Shown: positions 9,022 through 17,838 of the stretch, in pieces
Layout: every line of letters begins with the position of its first letter
How positions within the stretch are numbered: the stretch's first letter is position 1
NCBI GenBank assembly: GCA_963834725.1
Contig: CAWICN010000001.1
Coordinates: forward strand, 1,550,001-1,614,000
Direction of reading: 5' to 3'
DNA: 64,000 nucleotides
Source of the DNA: PALSA-693 sp963834725
Lineage (GTDB): Bacteria; Actinomycetota; Acidimicrobiia; Acidimicrobiales; Palsa-688
Made by a program: the position numbers and the translations under genes
The notes under the pieces: model-generated
Told to the model about the DNA's origin: nothing
Database searches by the model: none
What the model saw: the letters and a program-made list of their open reading frames with translations, nothing else

Positions 9022-9113
9022 GGGCGCACTTTGCTACAGCAAAGTCCGTCCGGGCGCAATCTGCTACAGCAAACGCCCGTCCGGGCGCAATTTGCTACAG
9101 AAAACGCCCGTCC
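9022..9113. repeat. Three 30-31-bp tandem repeats with internal dyads
   Basis: Three units, at 9022-9051, 9052-9082 and 9083-9113, share GGGCGCA, then TTTGCTACAGCAAA or a close variant, then a CCGTCC end. The core has inverted arms TTTGCT and AGCAAA around AC. The array fills most of the 350-base intergenic space 8879-9228; the remainder shows no gene. A related motif recurs at 63821-63924. Confidence 0.85.
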
Positions 9114-9228
9114 GGGCACACGTCGCGCAGAAAAGGTCAGCCGTTACCCCTCGCGGCAGAGAAGCTCGATTCGTCACACCTCGCCCAGACCGCTGGGCCC
9201 GCCGCCCCCACGCGGTGAGGGACACGGT

Positions 9229-10338
9229 CTACCGGCCTCCGACGACGAACGGGAGAGAAACGGTGTCCGCAGACCAAGGCTCCTGATCGGGTCGATGCAG
9301 ATCACGATCGAAGATCCGCACCACCGAGTTGCCGGCAATGTCCTCGAGTACCGGATCGATAAGCATGCGGTTCGGTCCCGTGGACCAGGGCGCGTCGGGC
9401 ACGAATGACCACGACTGTTCACCGGCCCCAACATGGGCTTCCCCGGCGACGACCCCTCCAGGGCCGACGACGGCCAGGCAGTCCTCGAGCAGGGCCCGGT
9501 CGAGTGGTCGATCAAACCGGGCCACCAGCGGTTGGCGGCCTCCGGCGTCGGGGACTTCGAGCACCCAGGCCGACGGGTCGACGCGACTGCGGAGGTCAGG
9601 CCCGACGTCGTAGCGCCGACGATATTCGGCCACCATCGGGATTCCGGCGGCGTCGCAATATTCTCGCTCCACCACCAGCACCACGGCGGTCCCCATCTGA
9701 AGCGGATAGCCCGCCTCGCGATGCGGCGCCAGTCCCTGCTTGATGCGGGCGGGATCGAGCAGGACGGTGAGCCGGCGGCGCGCTGGGTCCCACAGCTCGA
9801 AGTCCATTGGCGAGAACGCACCGAAGAGCCGTTCGCCAGTGTCGGCCGACTCCAGGTGAATCCGCCGGGCCGCCTCCCCCTCACTCATCGAAGCAGAGAA
9901 GTGAACATAAAACCGGAGAGCATTCCGGGGCAGGACATCACCGTCGGGATAGACGGCCACAACCTCGGTCGACGAGGTCCGGGCGACTGCGGGCCGGTCG
10001 ATCCGCAGTATCGCAGGGGCATCCCCCATCACCGGGTGGCCGACCAGCATGGTGTAAGACGTGCCGGCGAGAAATGGGAAACGGGGCGCGAAACAGACCT
10101 CGTCGGCGGTCACGGCGTACCGTCCCGCCATCGATTGCAGCCGCTCGGTGCCGGCAGGGCGGTCGCCGGCGCCGGCCCCGCCGTGCGACTCGACGACCTC
10201 GCTCGGCAAGACGGGAAACGCTCGCGCCAGATCTTCCGGAGACCGCGAACCGAGATAGGTCAATATTCCGGACGGCAGCCCGCGGAGAACCAGCAAGTCG
10301 ACGCCGTCGTGCGTCGCCCAAGCGAGCGTTGGTGTCAC
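9229..10338 (-). CDS. Ig-like (SbsA-type) domain protein, conserved hypothetical
   Basis: From GTG 10338 the product is 369 aa. It has an N-terminal region, then sheet-rich segments that match a family with bacterial Ig-like folds. Indicators include FAPRFPFLAGTSYTM, LRFYVHFSASMSEGEAARR, an F-x-LWDPARRRLTVLLDPARI stretch and the repeat-like VARFDRPLDRALL and VLEDIAGN. Related proteins occur in planctomycetes and actinobacteria without known function. The longer frame to 10458 overlaps the upstream gene and is not used; the chosen start lies 16 bases after that gene's stop. No signal peptide is apparent. It is probably cotranscribed with the beta-propeller gene. Confidence 0.65.
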   Translation of the reverse strand: MTPTLAWATHDGVDLLVLRGLPSGILTYLGSRSPEDLARAFPVLPSEVVESHGGAGAGDRPAGTERLQSMAGRYAVTADEVCFAPRFPFLAGTSYTMLVGHPVMGDAPAILRIDRPAVARTSSTEVVAVYPDGDVLPRNALRFYVHFSASMSEGEAARRIHLESADTGERLFGAFSPMDFELWDPARRRLTVLLDPARIKQGLAPHREAGYPLQMGTAVVLVVEREYCDAAGIPMVAEYRRRYDVGPDLRSRVDPSAWVLEVPDAGGRQPLVARFDRPLDRALLEDCLAVVGPGGVVAGEAHVGAGEQSWSFVPDAPWSTGPNRMLIDPVLEDIAGNSVVRIFDRDLHRPDQEPWSADTVSLPFVVGGR

Positions 10339-10354
10339 GCCGAGGGGCCGGGTC

Positions 10355-11455
10355 TCAGAGAGCGGCGGTCTTGAGCGAGCGCAGGTGACGCTCGCCGTTG
10401 TCGTCCTTTTGCAGGGCGAGGACATAGGACCCGTTGAGGTTGGCCAAACGGCTGACACCGGTCAGCGTCTCAACTTCCCGAGGCACTCCGACCGGCATCC
10501 GGGGCTCCGTGAGCCCGGGCTGCTGGTCAATATCCTGGCAGGCGATCTTGATGAGGCCGTGGTTGCTGTTGGAGACCAGGAGGTATTGGTGGTCATCCTG
10601 GTCAAACGACACCATGTCAAGCGGTTGGTTCATGGCCCCCAGCTCCGCCACGGTGCGCCCGGTAGCCTTGGTCCCGGCGGCGAGATCGGAAACGGGGAAG
10701 TGGACGACGGGCGTGCAGGTGTAGCTGGCCAGAATGCTCCGCCCCTCCTCGTAGGGTACGAACGTTTTGATGGGCGCCGCCGTCTCCCACTGTCCGTGGG
10801 ACACATGGAAGATTTCCAGGCTGTTGTCCTCCATCGTCCCGCCGAACGGGAAGGCGATCCGACGAAGATTTGATGAGAACTCCTCGTTGGACATGCCGGC
10901 GACAAGCAGAGTCCCGTCGACGTACGACATGTCGGTGACCGTCGCCGTGCGAGCCGGGCGCCTCCAGATCCGGATCTTGCGCCCGCCGACGTCGATCTCT
11001 TCTCCCTCCGAGCTCTCGGGAAGCTCGATATTCACGCGCGGGTCGTCAGCGGCCGGAGCGTTCGTGATCGGAGCGGCCGCGTAGGCCACGTTCTCGCAGC
11101 TCACCTCGCAGAGCGACCCGTCAGCCACGCCGACCCGCACGATCACTGGCAGCGCGGCGTCACCACGACCTCGCATGACCGCCAGGTAGACATTGTGGGT
11201 GCGGGGGTGCACCGCCATGTCTCGAATACCCACCTCGTCCGGACTGCAGCCCAGAAACGCCGCCAGCCGCGTGTCGACGTTGTCGAAATCAAACGGACTG
11301 CTCCCTACCGCTTCTGTGCCCGGATCCGCAACATCGATGGCAAACACCGTTGCGGCCGCGTTGTCGGCGACAAAAAGTACGTCGTCCGGCCCGAATGCGA
11401 TCGGCCCGACCGACCGGATCTCGGGTGTGCCGACCTCTAGCCCGTAATCTCCCAC
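10355..11455 (-). CDS. Beta-propeller (YVTN-like) protein
   Basis: A start at GTG 11455 is strongly supported by AAGGAGGTG just upstream, giving 366 aa; the 76-residue extension toward 11683 is rejected. The protein shows repeated propeller-like strands: FGPDDVLFVADNAAATVFAID, then HPRTHNVYLAV, SYVDGTLLVAG and DDHQYLLVSNSNHG. Several Cys residues are present (GCSPDE, CEVSCE, YTCTP, KIACQD). It sits between a SagB-type dehydrogenase and the Ig-like protein on the same strand. I see no secretion signal and no catalytic motif. A scaffold or ligand-binding role is inference. Confidence 0.68.
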   Translation of the reverse strand: MGDYGLEVGTPEIRSVGPIAFGPDDVLFVADNAAATVFAIDVADPGTEAVGSSPFDFDNVDTRLAAFLGCSPDEVGIRDMAVHPRTHNVYLAVMRGRGDAALPVIVRVGVADGSLCEVSCENVAYAAAPITNAPAADDPRVNIELPESSEGEEIDVGGRKIRIWRRPARTATVTDMSYVDGTLLVAGMSNEEFSSNLRRIAFPFGGTMEDNSLEIFHVSHGQWETAAPIKTFVPYEEGRSILASYTCTPVVHFPVSDLAAGTKATGRTVAELGAMNQPLDMVSFDQDDHQYLLVSNSNHGLIKIACQDIDQQPGLTEPRMPVGVPREVETLTGVSRLANLNGSYVLALQKDDNGERHLRSLKTAAL

Positions 11456-11570
11456 GGCCCACCTCCTTGTCCCGGGGGCTCCACCCCGCTGGCCGCCGAG
11501 CCTATTGAGGGAAGGGATACCCTGCAACGGCGGACCTGTTTGATGCGCTGAGCAGGCGCGGTGCCAGCGC

Positions 11571-13091
11571 TCAGCCCGACTGATTCCGGGCGGCGAGGCG
11601 GGCCATGACCCGGGAGAAGCCGCGCAGCTCGACCGGAGCACCCGGCGACCCGCTCGGCGCAGGCTGGGTGTCCGGGACGCCAACCGCCGTCGCCAGCAGG
11701 GGTGGAGCCTGGGTGCGAAAGTAATGCCCGACCAGTCCGTCGTAGAACGTGAGACCCGTGGCCCCGCCGTGGGCGGCCGTGGCGTTGAGCGCCAAACGGC
11801 CGGCGACCAGGCCGGCTTCGAGCATGGCGGCCCGGTAGGCTCGACCGCCCAGAGCGGCTACCAGTGCATCCAGCGGCGCGGCGTGAAACACCGTGTAGAC
11901 GGAATCACCGCCGAGTGGTTGATTGAGGCATAATCGTGCTCCATAAGCTCGGGCATCGTCAGACCGAGTCCGGCCTTCGTATCTGGTCTCGCCCTGATAG
12001 ACGTATCCGCCCGGCGCGAGACCGGGGACGGCATGCACGTTGACATAGTGCTCGAGCCATGTTCCCGCCGGAGCCGCGTCAAACGGAGAGGCGGTTGTTG
12101 CCGCGGCGAGACCCCAGCTCAACAGCTCGAGAGGGGCGGTCTGACGCCGGAACACGCGAGTCGAACCTCGGCGCAGGATAACGTCCTCCACCCGGTCGCC
12201 CCGGTCGGCGTTCGGTGGCGGATCGACCTGTCCGGGGACGGGCCGCGACATCTCGGCCGCCAGAGTTCGCCAGGTCGCCACCTCGTCGTCGCGGAGTGAG
12301 CTGCCGTTCTGGGCCTGAACGACCAGCGGGAAGCGCAACACCTCGCGGGCGACCGGTTGGGCCGTAGCCGTCAGCGGGGTCATGGTGTCGATGGAGGGCA
12401 AGCTCGCCACCGGCCCGAGATGGACCAGCACCAGGGGTGCCTCGTCGACCCCATCGATCCCGATCAACTCGGCCACCTTTTCATCGGCGAAGGCCACTTC
12501 TACCCGGCAGGCCTGGCCATGAGCCGCGGCCGCGGCCAGCAGGTTGGCCAGCACGCAACCCGCATCCCACCAAAGATGACGCCAGCCTCGCTCACCGTAT
12601 TTCCAGCAGGTTCGGAACGGAATGCCGGTAAGTACCAGCGCGACCTGTCCGGTGGCCGCCGTGACAGACCGGCGCAGCCGCACCAGCGCATGCTCGAGGG
12701 GCTGATAGTGATGGACACCATCGCGAACGACGTAGATCTCGACCGGATGGAGATTGCCCGCCGACATCGACGCCCGGAACCAGTTCGGTTCGCCGTCGGC
12801 GAAATAGGCGACTCTCGTCACGCCGCCGGCGAGGAACAGCAGAGTGCCGAGCAGGCTGTCGTCCAGCGTCGAGGGTTCGCCGGTCTGGCCGGACAGGACA
12901 TCGGCCGCGGCCGGCGATGACCGACGGAGATCTCTCGGGAGCCGGCGGGCCGGACTGTCGTAGCGCTTGAGCGGCTCCGGTCGGTTCCCGGGGTCCAACG
13001 GACGGAAGGCCAGGAGGGCCTCGGGATGCGTCGGCTCGGCGCCGTGCATGGTCGATGTGTAGAGGGCTTCGGGAGCGCCGCGATCGTCCAC
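11571..13091 (-). CDS. SagB/ThcOx-type dehydrogenase with two nitroreductase domains
   Basis: At 506 aa it is about twice a single nitroreductase. An N-terminal region (RPEPLKRYDSPARRLPRDL) leads into a first flavin-fold domain with ASMSAGNLHPVEIYVV and WWDAGCVLANLLAAAAAHG. A second domain from about residue 300 has ILRRGSTRVFRRQTAPLELL and AGLVAGRLALNATAAHGG. FMN-dependent SagB family members oxidise azolines in thiazole/oxazole-modified peptides, but many stand-alone members have unknown substrates. No YcaO cyclodehydratase or precursor peptide is nearby, so a peptide-modification role is not supported. It heads a minus-strand group with the propeller and Ig-like genes. Confidence 0.85.
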   Translation of the reverse strand: MDDRGAPEALYTSTMHGAEPTHPEALLAFRPLDPGNRPEPLKRYDSPARRLPRDLRRSSPAAADVLSGQTGEPSTLDDSLLGTLLFLAGGVTRVAYFADGEPNWFRASMSAGNLHPVEIYVVRDGVHHYQPLEHALVRLRRSVTAATGQVALVLTGIPFRTCWKYGERGWRHLWWDAGCVLANLLAAAAAHGQACRVEVAFADEKVAELIGIDGVDEAPLVLVHLGPVASLPSIDTMTPLTATAQPVAREVLRFPLVVQAQNGSSLRDDEVATWRTLAAEMSRPVPGQVDPPPNADRGDRVEDVILRRGSTRVFRRQTAPLELLSWGLAAATTASPFDAAPAGTWLEHYVNVHAVPGLAPGGYVYQGETRYEGRTRSDDARAYGARLCLNQPLGGDSVYTVFHAAPLDALVAALGGRAYRAAMLEAGLVAGRLALNATAAHGGATGLTFYDGLVGHYFRTQAPPLLATAVGVPDTQPAPSGSPGAPVELRGFSRVMARLAARNQSG

Positions 13092-13331
13092 TCCGACAGT
13101 GTCGCGCCATCGGGGCCTCGTCGGTCGCGGGATGTGCGGCGGCGTTTGGACGTCGCCGGTCCGCCATGGGCTCAGCCATCCCGAACGCCGTCAGTCCGGC
13201 CATGGACCCGTGAATATTCGTTGACCAAGCGGGGCGACAGGGTGCGGCCACGGTCGCGCCGATTCACCGGCGTCGCTATGGACCGCCTACGTCCGGCGCG
13301 TACTATGCACTGAAACGTGAAGGAGAGCGAT

Positions 13332-14663
13332 ATGCCGCGGACAGAAGAGCTGCAGGTGGAAGGGCCGATACCGGGAGCCGCGCACCCGCCCACCTACGAC
13401 TTGAGCGTATCGGCTTACGTGGAGGAAGAGTTTTTCCTGGCCGGCACGGCCCGCTCGTTTGAAATGGCCGGCGAACGCAGCGAGGACGGGCGGTGGACCG
13501 CCGCCCCGGCGGGCAGCGCGACGTTCAAGACCCGTATCCTTGTCCGCCGCCCGGCTGATGTCGGCCGCTTCGGAGGGACCGTGCACATCGAGTGGCTCAA
13601 CGTCAGCGGCAACACCGACGCCGGTCCGGACTGGAGTTACCTGCACCGCGAGATCGTCCGGCGCGGCGCGGCCTGGGTTGGGGTTTCTGCCCAGCAGGTT
13701 GGCATCGACGGCGGGGGCCTGCCGTTTGTGCCGGACGCCAGCCTCAAGAAGCTCAACCCGGATCGCTACGGCTCGCTCGTACACCCTGGCGATGCCTTCT
13801 CGTATGACATCTTCACGCAGTCGGCCCGCTGCCTGGTGGGCAACGGCGAGCTCGGCCCGCTCGGGCCATTCCGCCCCCAGCGACTGGTGGCCATCGGCGA
13901 GTCGCAGTCGGCTGCCTTCCTGGTCACCTATATCAACGCCATTGATCCGCTGGAACAGGTCTTTGATGGCTACCTCGTTCACGGCCGGGGCACGGGCGGA
14001 GCAGCCCTCGACGGCTTCCGTCTCATTCCCCGTGACGGCGCCCAGCTCGACCTCGATGCTGTCCGCCGTCAGCAGGCGCCGGAGCGCATACGCCCCGACG
14101 TTCGCAGCCCCGTACTCGTTCTCCAGAGCGAGACGGACGTCGTGAGCCTGGGAGGCGGACGGGCGCGGCAGGACGACGGTGAACGGCTCCGGCTGTGGGA
14201 AGTGGCCGGCGCCGCCCACGCGGACTCCTACCTGCTGCTCGCGGCCCATTCGGACACGGGTTCCGCCGCGGCCCAAGAAATGGCCCGCCTGATCGGGACA
14301 ACCCAGCTGCCCGCACCGATGACAGCGGATGTGCCGATCAACAGCGGTCCCCAGCAGCACTATGTCGGCCAGGCCGGGCTGCGCCAGCTCGAGCGCTGGG
14401 TGGCCGAAGGCGTGGCGCCGCCCCGGGCTGATCGCCTCGACACAAAAGGCGACGGCTTCGCTACCGACGAGCACGGCATCGCGCGTGGCGGCGTGCGCAC
14501 CCCCTGGGTGGACGTGCCCGTCGCAGTCCTCTCCGGGCTCGGTCAGAGCGGGAATGGCTTCGCCTTCCTCTTTGGTACCACCATGCCCTTCGACACCGGG
14601 GCCCTGGCTCGCCTGTACCCGGGCGGGAAAGAGGACTATCTCGTCCGCTTCGCGCCGCCCTGA
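13332..14663 (+). CDS. Abhydrolase_10-type alpha/beta hydrolase, tail frameshifted
   Basis: The start ATG 13332 has AAGGAGAG upstream and is preferred over 13317. The product matches the ~450-470-aa alpha/beta hydrolase-domain family, with VHIEWLNVSGNTDAGPDW near the N terminus, nucleophile-type GESQSA around residue 200, and a late PYFLFG-like region (FAFLFGTTMPFDTGALARLYPGG). The frame stops at 14663 in LVRFAPP. One frame over, the family's normal tail continues (AALTQAIDAGFLIEEDRGEI) to a TGA at 14744-14746. One missing base near 14658 explains this. The fold core is complete, so activity may survive. Confidence 0.8.
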   Translation: MPRTEELQVEGPIPGAAHPPTYDLSVSAYVEEEFFLAGTARSFEMAGERSEDGRWTAAPAGSATFKTRILVRRPADVGRFGGTVHIEWLNVSGNTDAGPDWSYLHREIVRRGAAWVGVSAQQVGIDGGGLPFVPDASLKKLNPDRYGSLVHPGDAFSYDIFTQSARCLVGNGELGPLGPFRPQRLVAIGESQSAAFLVTYINAIDPLEQVFDGYLVHGRGTGGAALDGFRLIPRDGAQLDLDAVRRQQAPERIRPDVRSPVLVLQSETDVVSLGGGRARQDDGERLRLWEVAGAAHADSYLLLAAHSDTGSAAAQEMARLIGTTQLPAPMTADVPINSGPQQHYVGQAGLRQLERWVAEGVAPPRADRLDTKGDGFATDEHGIARGGVRTPWVDVPVAVLSGLGQSGNGFAFLFGTTMPFDTGALARLYPGGKEDYLVRFAPP

Positions 14664-14908
14664 CGCAGGCCATCGACGCCGGTTTCCTCATCGAGGAAGA
14701 CCGGGGGGAGATCGAGGAGATCGCGGCCGCGTCATGGCCCGGGTGAAACCGCCATCGGATGTCCGGATGGATGGCCGACCATGGGAAAGATCGGTTTGAG
14801 TGGGCGGGGCTTGATCGCGGCACATCCATGGCATCGTCACGGACCTTCAAGAGGCATCTGTGTGCAGAAGTAGGTCAGAGATGTCCAGTCAGAGATGTCC
14901 TACCACTG

Positions 14909-15016
14909 CACACAATCGGCCGGAACCCCGGCGCCGGCCAACGGCACACGATCGGCCGGAAACCCCAGGGGGACTAACGGCAGACGATCGGCCGAAACCC
15001 TGGCGCCGGGTAACGG
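14909..15016. repeat. Three tandem 36-bp repeats
   Basis: Units at 14909-14944, 14945-14980 and 14981-15016 share CACACGATCGGCCGGAAACC and end TAACGG or CAACGG; a fourth partial unit follows. Just upstream, CAGAGATGTCC is repeated twice (about 14877-14899). There are no spacers, so this is not CRISPR. The 369-base interval 14747-15115 between convergent genes holds nothing else that I recognise. Confidence 0.85.
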
Positions 15017-15115
15017 CACACGCACCGGCACCGCCGCCGGCGCCGGCGAGGTGGGCGGCCGCGCCGGGGCACCACACCAGGAGCCGGCTGTGACCCGCCA
15101 CCCCCCTCGCCCGCC

Positions 15116-15766
15116 TCAGCCCCTGGCCCCTTCGATGCGCTCCACCGACCCGGCGCGGCCTACCAGAACCTCGGACACCATCTCGGGGGGGAACAGGCCG
15201 TGGTCGACGACCCCCGGATCGGCGTCCAGGCCAGCAGCGAGGATGGCGGGGTCATCGAACGGACCGACAAAATCAGCGATGATCCCCCCGTCGGGACTCG
15301 CCGGTCCGCCCCGCCGCACGGCCCGGCCCAGACGCTCCAGCGTCGAATCCAACCCGAAGGCGACGAGCTCCAGGGGGACCGGCGGGTGGAGCCGAGCGAC
15401 CAGCTTGGTCGAGTCCACGATCACCACGAAACGCCGAGCGGAAGCCGCCACCAGCTTCTCGCGGGTATGCGCCCTCCCACCGCCCTTGATCAGCCAGCCG
15501 TCCGGGCTGACCTGGTCGGCGCCGTCGATGGCGAGGTCCAGGCGGGTCAGGGTGAATGGCTCGACGGCCAGGCCGACCTCGACCGCCGCCCGCTCCGTCT
15601 CGGGCGAAGTCGCCACACAGCGCAGCGAGAGGCCCCGGCTGGCCAGGGCCGGCAGCAGGTACGCCACCGTCGTGCCCGTGCCGAGCCCGACGGTCATCCC
15701 GTCTTTGACCAACCCTGCGGCGGCGCGCGCCGCCTGCTGCTTTTCCGTTTCTACGTCGGTCGCCAT
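15116..15766 (-). CDS. rpiA: Ribose-5-phosphate isomerase A
   Basis: RpiA interconverts ribose 5-phosphate and ribulose 5-phosphate in the pentose phosphate pathway. From ATG 15766 the protein is 216 aa, normal for the family. Signature segments are GLGTGTTVAYLL (phosphate loop), SPETERAA, LDLAIDGADQV with the catalytic Asp pair, and KGGGRAHTREKLV (usually KGGGGA), followed by DSTKLV and a final RAGSVE. Upstream in-frame sequence to 15961 overlaps the divergent flavoprotein and is not used. It diverges from the reductase gene at 15895. Confidence 0.92.
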   Translation of the reverse strand: MATDVETEKQQAARAAAGLVKDGMTVGLGTGTTVAYLLPALASRGLSLRCVATSPETERAAVEVGLAVEPFTLTRLDLAIDGADQVSPDGWLIKGGGRAHTREKLVAASARRFVVIVDSTKLVARLHPPVPLELVAFGLDSTLERLGRAVRRGGPASPDGGIIADFVGPFDDPAILAAGLDADPGVVDHGLFPPEMVSEVLVGRAGSVERIEGARG

Positions 15767-15894
15767 CAATATCGAGGATGGACCGGAACAGCCACCGTGG
15801 CAACAGGCGATCCGCTTGCCGACGGAGCCACCCTGAAAGGCGTCGCTCGCCGGCTGCCAGGCCGTGGGGTGATGATCAACGGTAAGGAGGACTG

Positions 15895-17124
15895 ATGCCA
15901 TCGAATCAGACATTTGTGATCGTGGGAGCCAGCCTGACGGGCGCCAAGGCGGCCGAGACACTGCGCGCCGAGGGGTTCGACGGCCAGGTGGTGCTCATCG
16001 GCGAGGAGCCGGTGCGACCATACGAGCGGCCCCCGCTGTCGAAGGACTACCTGCGGGGAGAGGCGGGATTCGATGATGCCGCCGTCCATCCGGCCGACTT
16101 CTACCCGGCGCACAACATCGAGTTGCGGGATTCCACCGTCGCTACGAGCCTGGCCCTGGGGACGAGCGAGGTCGCGCTGTCCAATGGGGAACGCCTCCAC
16201 TATGACCGGCTTCTGCTCGCCACCGGCGCCACTCCTCGACGTCTGACCGGCGCTGGTTCGGACCTGGAGGGCGTGCGCTATCTGCGCAGCGTGGCCGACT
16301 CCGACGCGCTCCACCTGGCCCTTACCGGCTCCCCGAGGGTTGTTGTGATCGGGGCGGGATGGATCGGGGCCGAGGTGGCGGCTTCGGCCCGGCAGCTCGG
16401 GGCGGAGGTGGCCATGGTGGAGCTGGCGTCCGTTCCTCTGGAGCGGGTGCTGGGGTCCGAGGTCGGCGCAGTCTTCCGGGACTTGCACGCCGATCACGGG
16501 GTGGATTTGCACTTTGGCGTGGGCGTGGACGCCATCCTCGGATCGAAGGCGGCCGAGCAGGTCCGTCTCACCGACGGCACGGTCCTACCCGCAGACGTGG
16601 TCGTCGTTGGCATCGGCGTGACTCCGCGCACCGAGCTGGCCGAGACCGCCGGCCTGGCGGTCGAGAACGGGGTGGTGGTTGACGACCACCTGGCGACGAG
16701 CGTGGCGGGCGTGTACGCGGCCGGCGACGTGGCCAACGCCTACCATCCCCGATACGGCAGCCGTATCCGCCTCGAGCATTGGTCGGCGGCGCTCAACCAG
16801 GGGCCGGCCGCGGCCCGCAACATGCTCGGCCAGCCCACCGTGTACGACCGCACCCCCTACTTCTTCTCCGACCAGTACGACCTCGGCATGGAGTACCGGG
16901 GCTGGGCTCCGAGCTTCGACAGAGTCGTCTTCCGGGGTGAGGCCGCCAGCCGCGAATTCATCGCGTTCTGGCTTCACCAGGGACGGGTCGTGGCCGCCAT
17001 GAACGTCAACACCTGGGACGCGGGCGACGCCATCGAGGCGCTGCTGCGGGCCGACCACCCCATCGACCCCGCCCAGCTCCGCGACCCCGGTATCGACCTC
17101 GCCGACCTCGCCGGCTCGGCCTGA
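15895..17124 (+). CDS. Ferredoxin/rhodocoxin reductase-like FAD oxidoreductase
   Basis: This 409-aa flavoprotein has an N-terminal FAD dinucleotide fold (FVIVGASLTGAKAAETLR), PYERPPLSKDYLRG, a second NAD(P)H fold (VVVIGAGWIGAEVAASAR) and the FAD-binding GVYAAGDVAN. A C-terminal reductase-like domain follows. It matches the ferredoxin reductase family (rhodocoxin, putidaredoxin and BphA4 types), which pass electrons from NAD(P)H to a [2Fe-2S] ferredoxin for a P450 or ring hydroxylase. No ferredoxin or oxygenase is adjacent, so the partner is elsewhere. AAGGAGG precedes the ATG. Confidence 0.9.
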   Translation: MPSNQTFVIVGASLTGAKAAETLRAEGFDGQVVLIGEEPVRPYERPPLSKDYLRGEAGFDDAAVHPADFYPAHNIELRDSTVATSLALGTSEVALSNGERLHYDRLLLATGATPRRLTGAGSDLEGVRYLRSVADSDALHLALTGSPRVVVIGAGWIGAEVAASARQLGAEVAMVELASVPLERVLGSEVGAVFRDLHADHGVDLHFGVGVDAILGSKAAEQVRLTDGTVLPADVVVVGIGVTPRTELAETAGLAVENGVVVDDHLATSVAGVYAAGDVANAYHPRYGSRIRLEHWSAALNQGPAAARNMLGQPTVYDRTPYFFSDQYDLGMEYRGWAPSFDRVVFRGEAASREFIAFWLHQGRVVAAMNVNTWDAGDAIEALLRADHPIDPAQLRDPGIDLADLAGSA

Positions 17125-17167
17125 GCTGATCGTGCCACCTGCCACCGGACCGCTCAGGACGTTCGCG

Positions 17168-17245
17168 ATATCCACCGGGACATTCACCGGGACATTCACC
17201 GGGACATTCACCGGGACATCCGCTGGGATGTCCGCTGCGACATCC
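17168..17245. repeat. 12-bp tandem repeats upstream of the DUF488 gene
   Basis: ACCGGGACATTC is repeated in perfect 12-bp steps from 17174 to 17209. A degenerate copy lies on each side, and the array trails off in GACATCCGCTGGGATGTCC. Because 12 is a multiple of three, all frames stay open. In the DUF488 frame the repeat would read RDIH repeated. It lies in the 282-base space between two same-strand genes. Confidence 0.8.
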
Positions 17246-17406
17246 AGCGGGCCTTCGAATCCGACATCCTCGAGGCGGCCGCCGGCGGACGGGCGGCCAT
17301 CGCCCGTAAACGGGGCTGCGAACGCACCGCCGTCACGCGCCACGATCGTGCTGAACGCCTCCGGCGGGGTAGGTTGGACCACGAGTGGTCGGGAGAGGAG
17401 GCCGCC

Positions 17407-17763
17407 GTGCCCAAGTTGCGCGCCCGCCGCGTCTACGAGCAGGCCGAGCAGTCCGACGGCAAACGCGTGCTGGTGGACCGTCTGTGGCCTCGCGGCCTGT
17501 CCAGGGAAAGAGCCCATCTGGACGAGTGGCTCAAGGCGGTGGCGCCATCGGACGAGCTGCGCCGATGGTACGGCCACCAGCCGGACCGGTTCACCGAGTT
17601 CAGGCACCGTTATGAAGTCGAGCTGACCGAGCCCGCACGGGCTGAAGCCCTCCGTCACCTGCGTGAAGAGGCCCGTTCCGGTCCGGTGACCCTGCTGACC
17701 GCGACCAAGGATCTGGAGCACAGCGAGGCGGCGGTCATCGTGCAGCTGCTGCACTCGCGGTGA
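17407..17763 (+). CDS. DUF488-family protein
   Basis: The 118-aa protein has the characteristic DUF488 sequence: KRVLVDRLWPRGLSRERAHLDEW, then WYGHQPDRFTEFRHRYEVEL, and a terminal GPVTLLTATKDLEHSEA. GTG 17407 is chosen because GAGAGGAGG precedes it; an upstream TTG at 17374 is also in frame but has no SD. The family is widespread and often called uroporphyrin-III C-methyltransferase-like in old annotations, but its function is unproven. The class I aldolase gene follows 75 bases downstream. Confidence 0.85.
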   Translation: MPKLRARRVYEQAEQSDGKRVLVDRLWPRGLSRERAHLDEWLKAVAPSDELRRWYGHQPDRFTEFRHRYEVELTEPARAEALRHLREEARSGPVTLLTATKDLEHSEAAVIVQLLHSR

Positions 17764-17838
17764 TGGTACGGCTGGCCCTAAAGCGGCACGGCGAGACAGA
17801 ACGACGTTAATGGCTGTTCCACCCGATTGGAGGCCCTG

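Noticed and set aside
11456..11570. Precursor peptide for the SagB-type dehydrogenase
   Set aside because: The 115-base gap after the dehydrogenase stop holds no small frame with an SD and no Cys/Ser/Thr-rich core on the coding strand.
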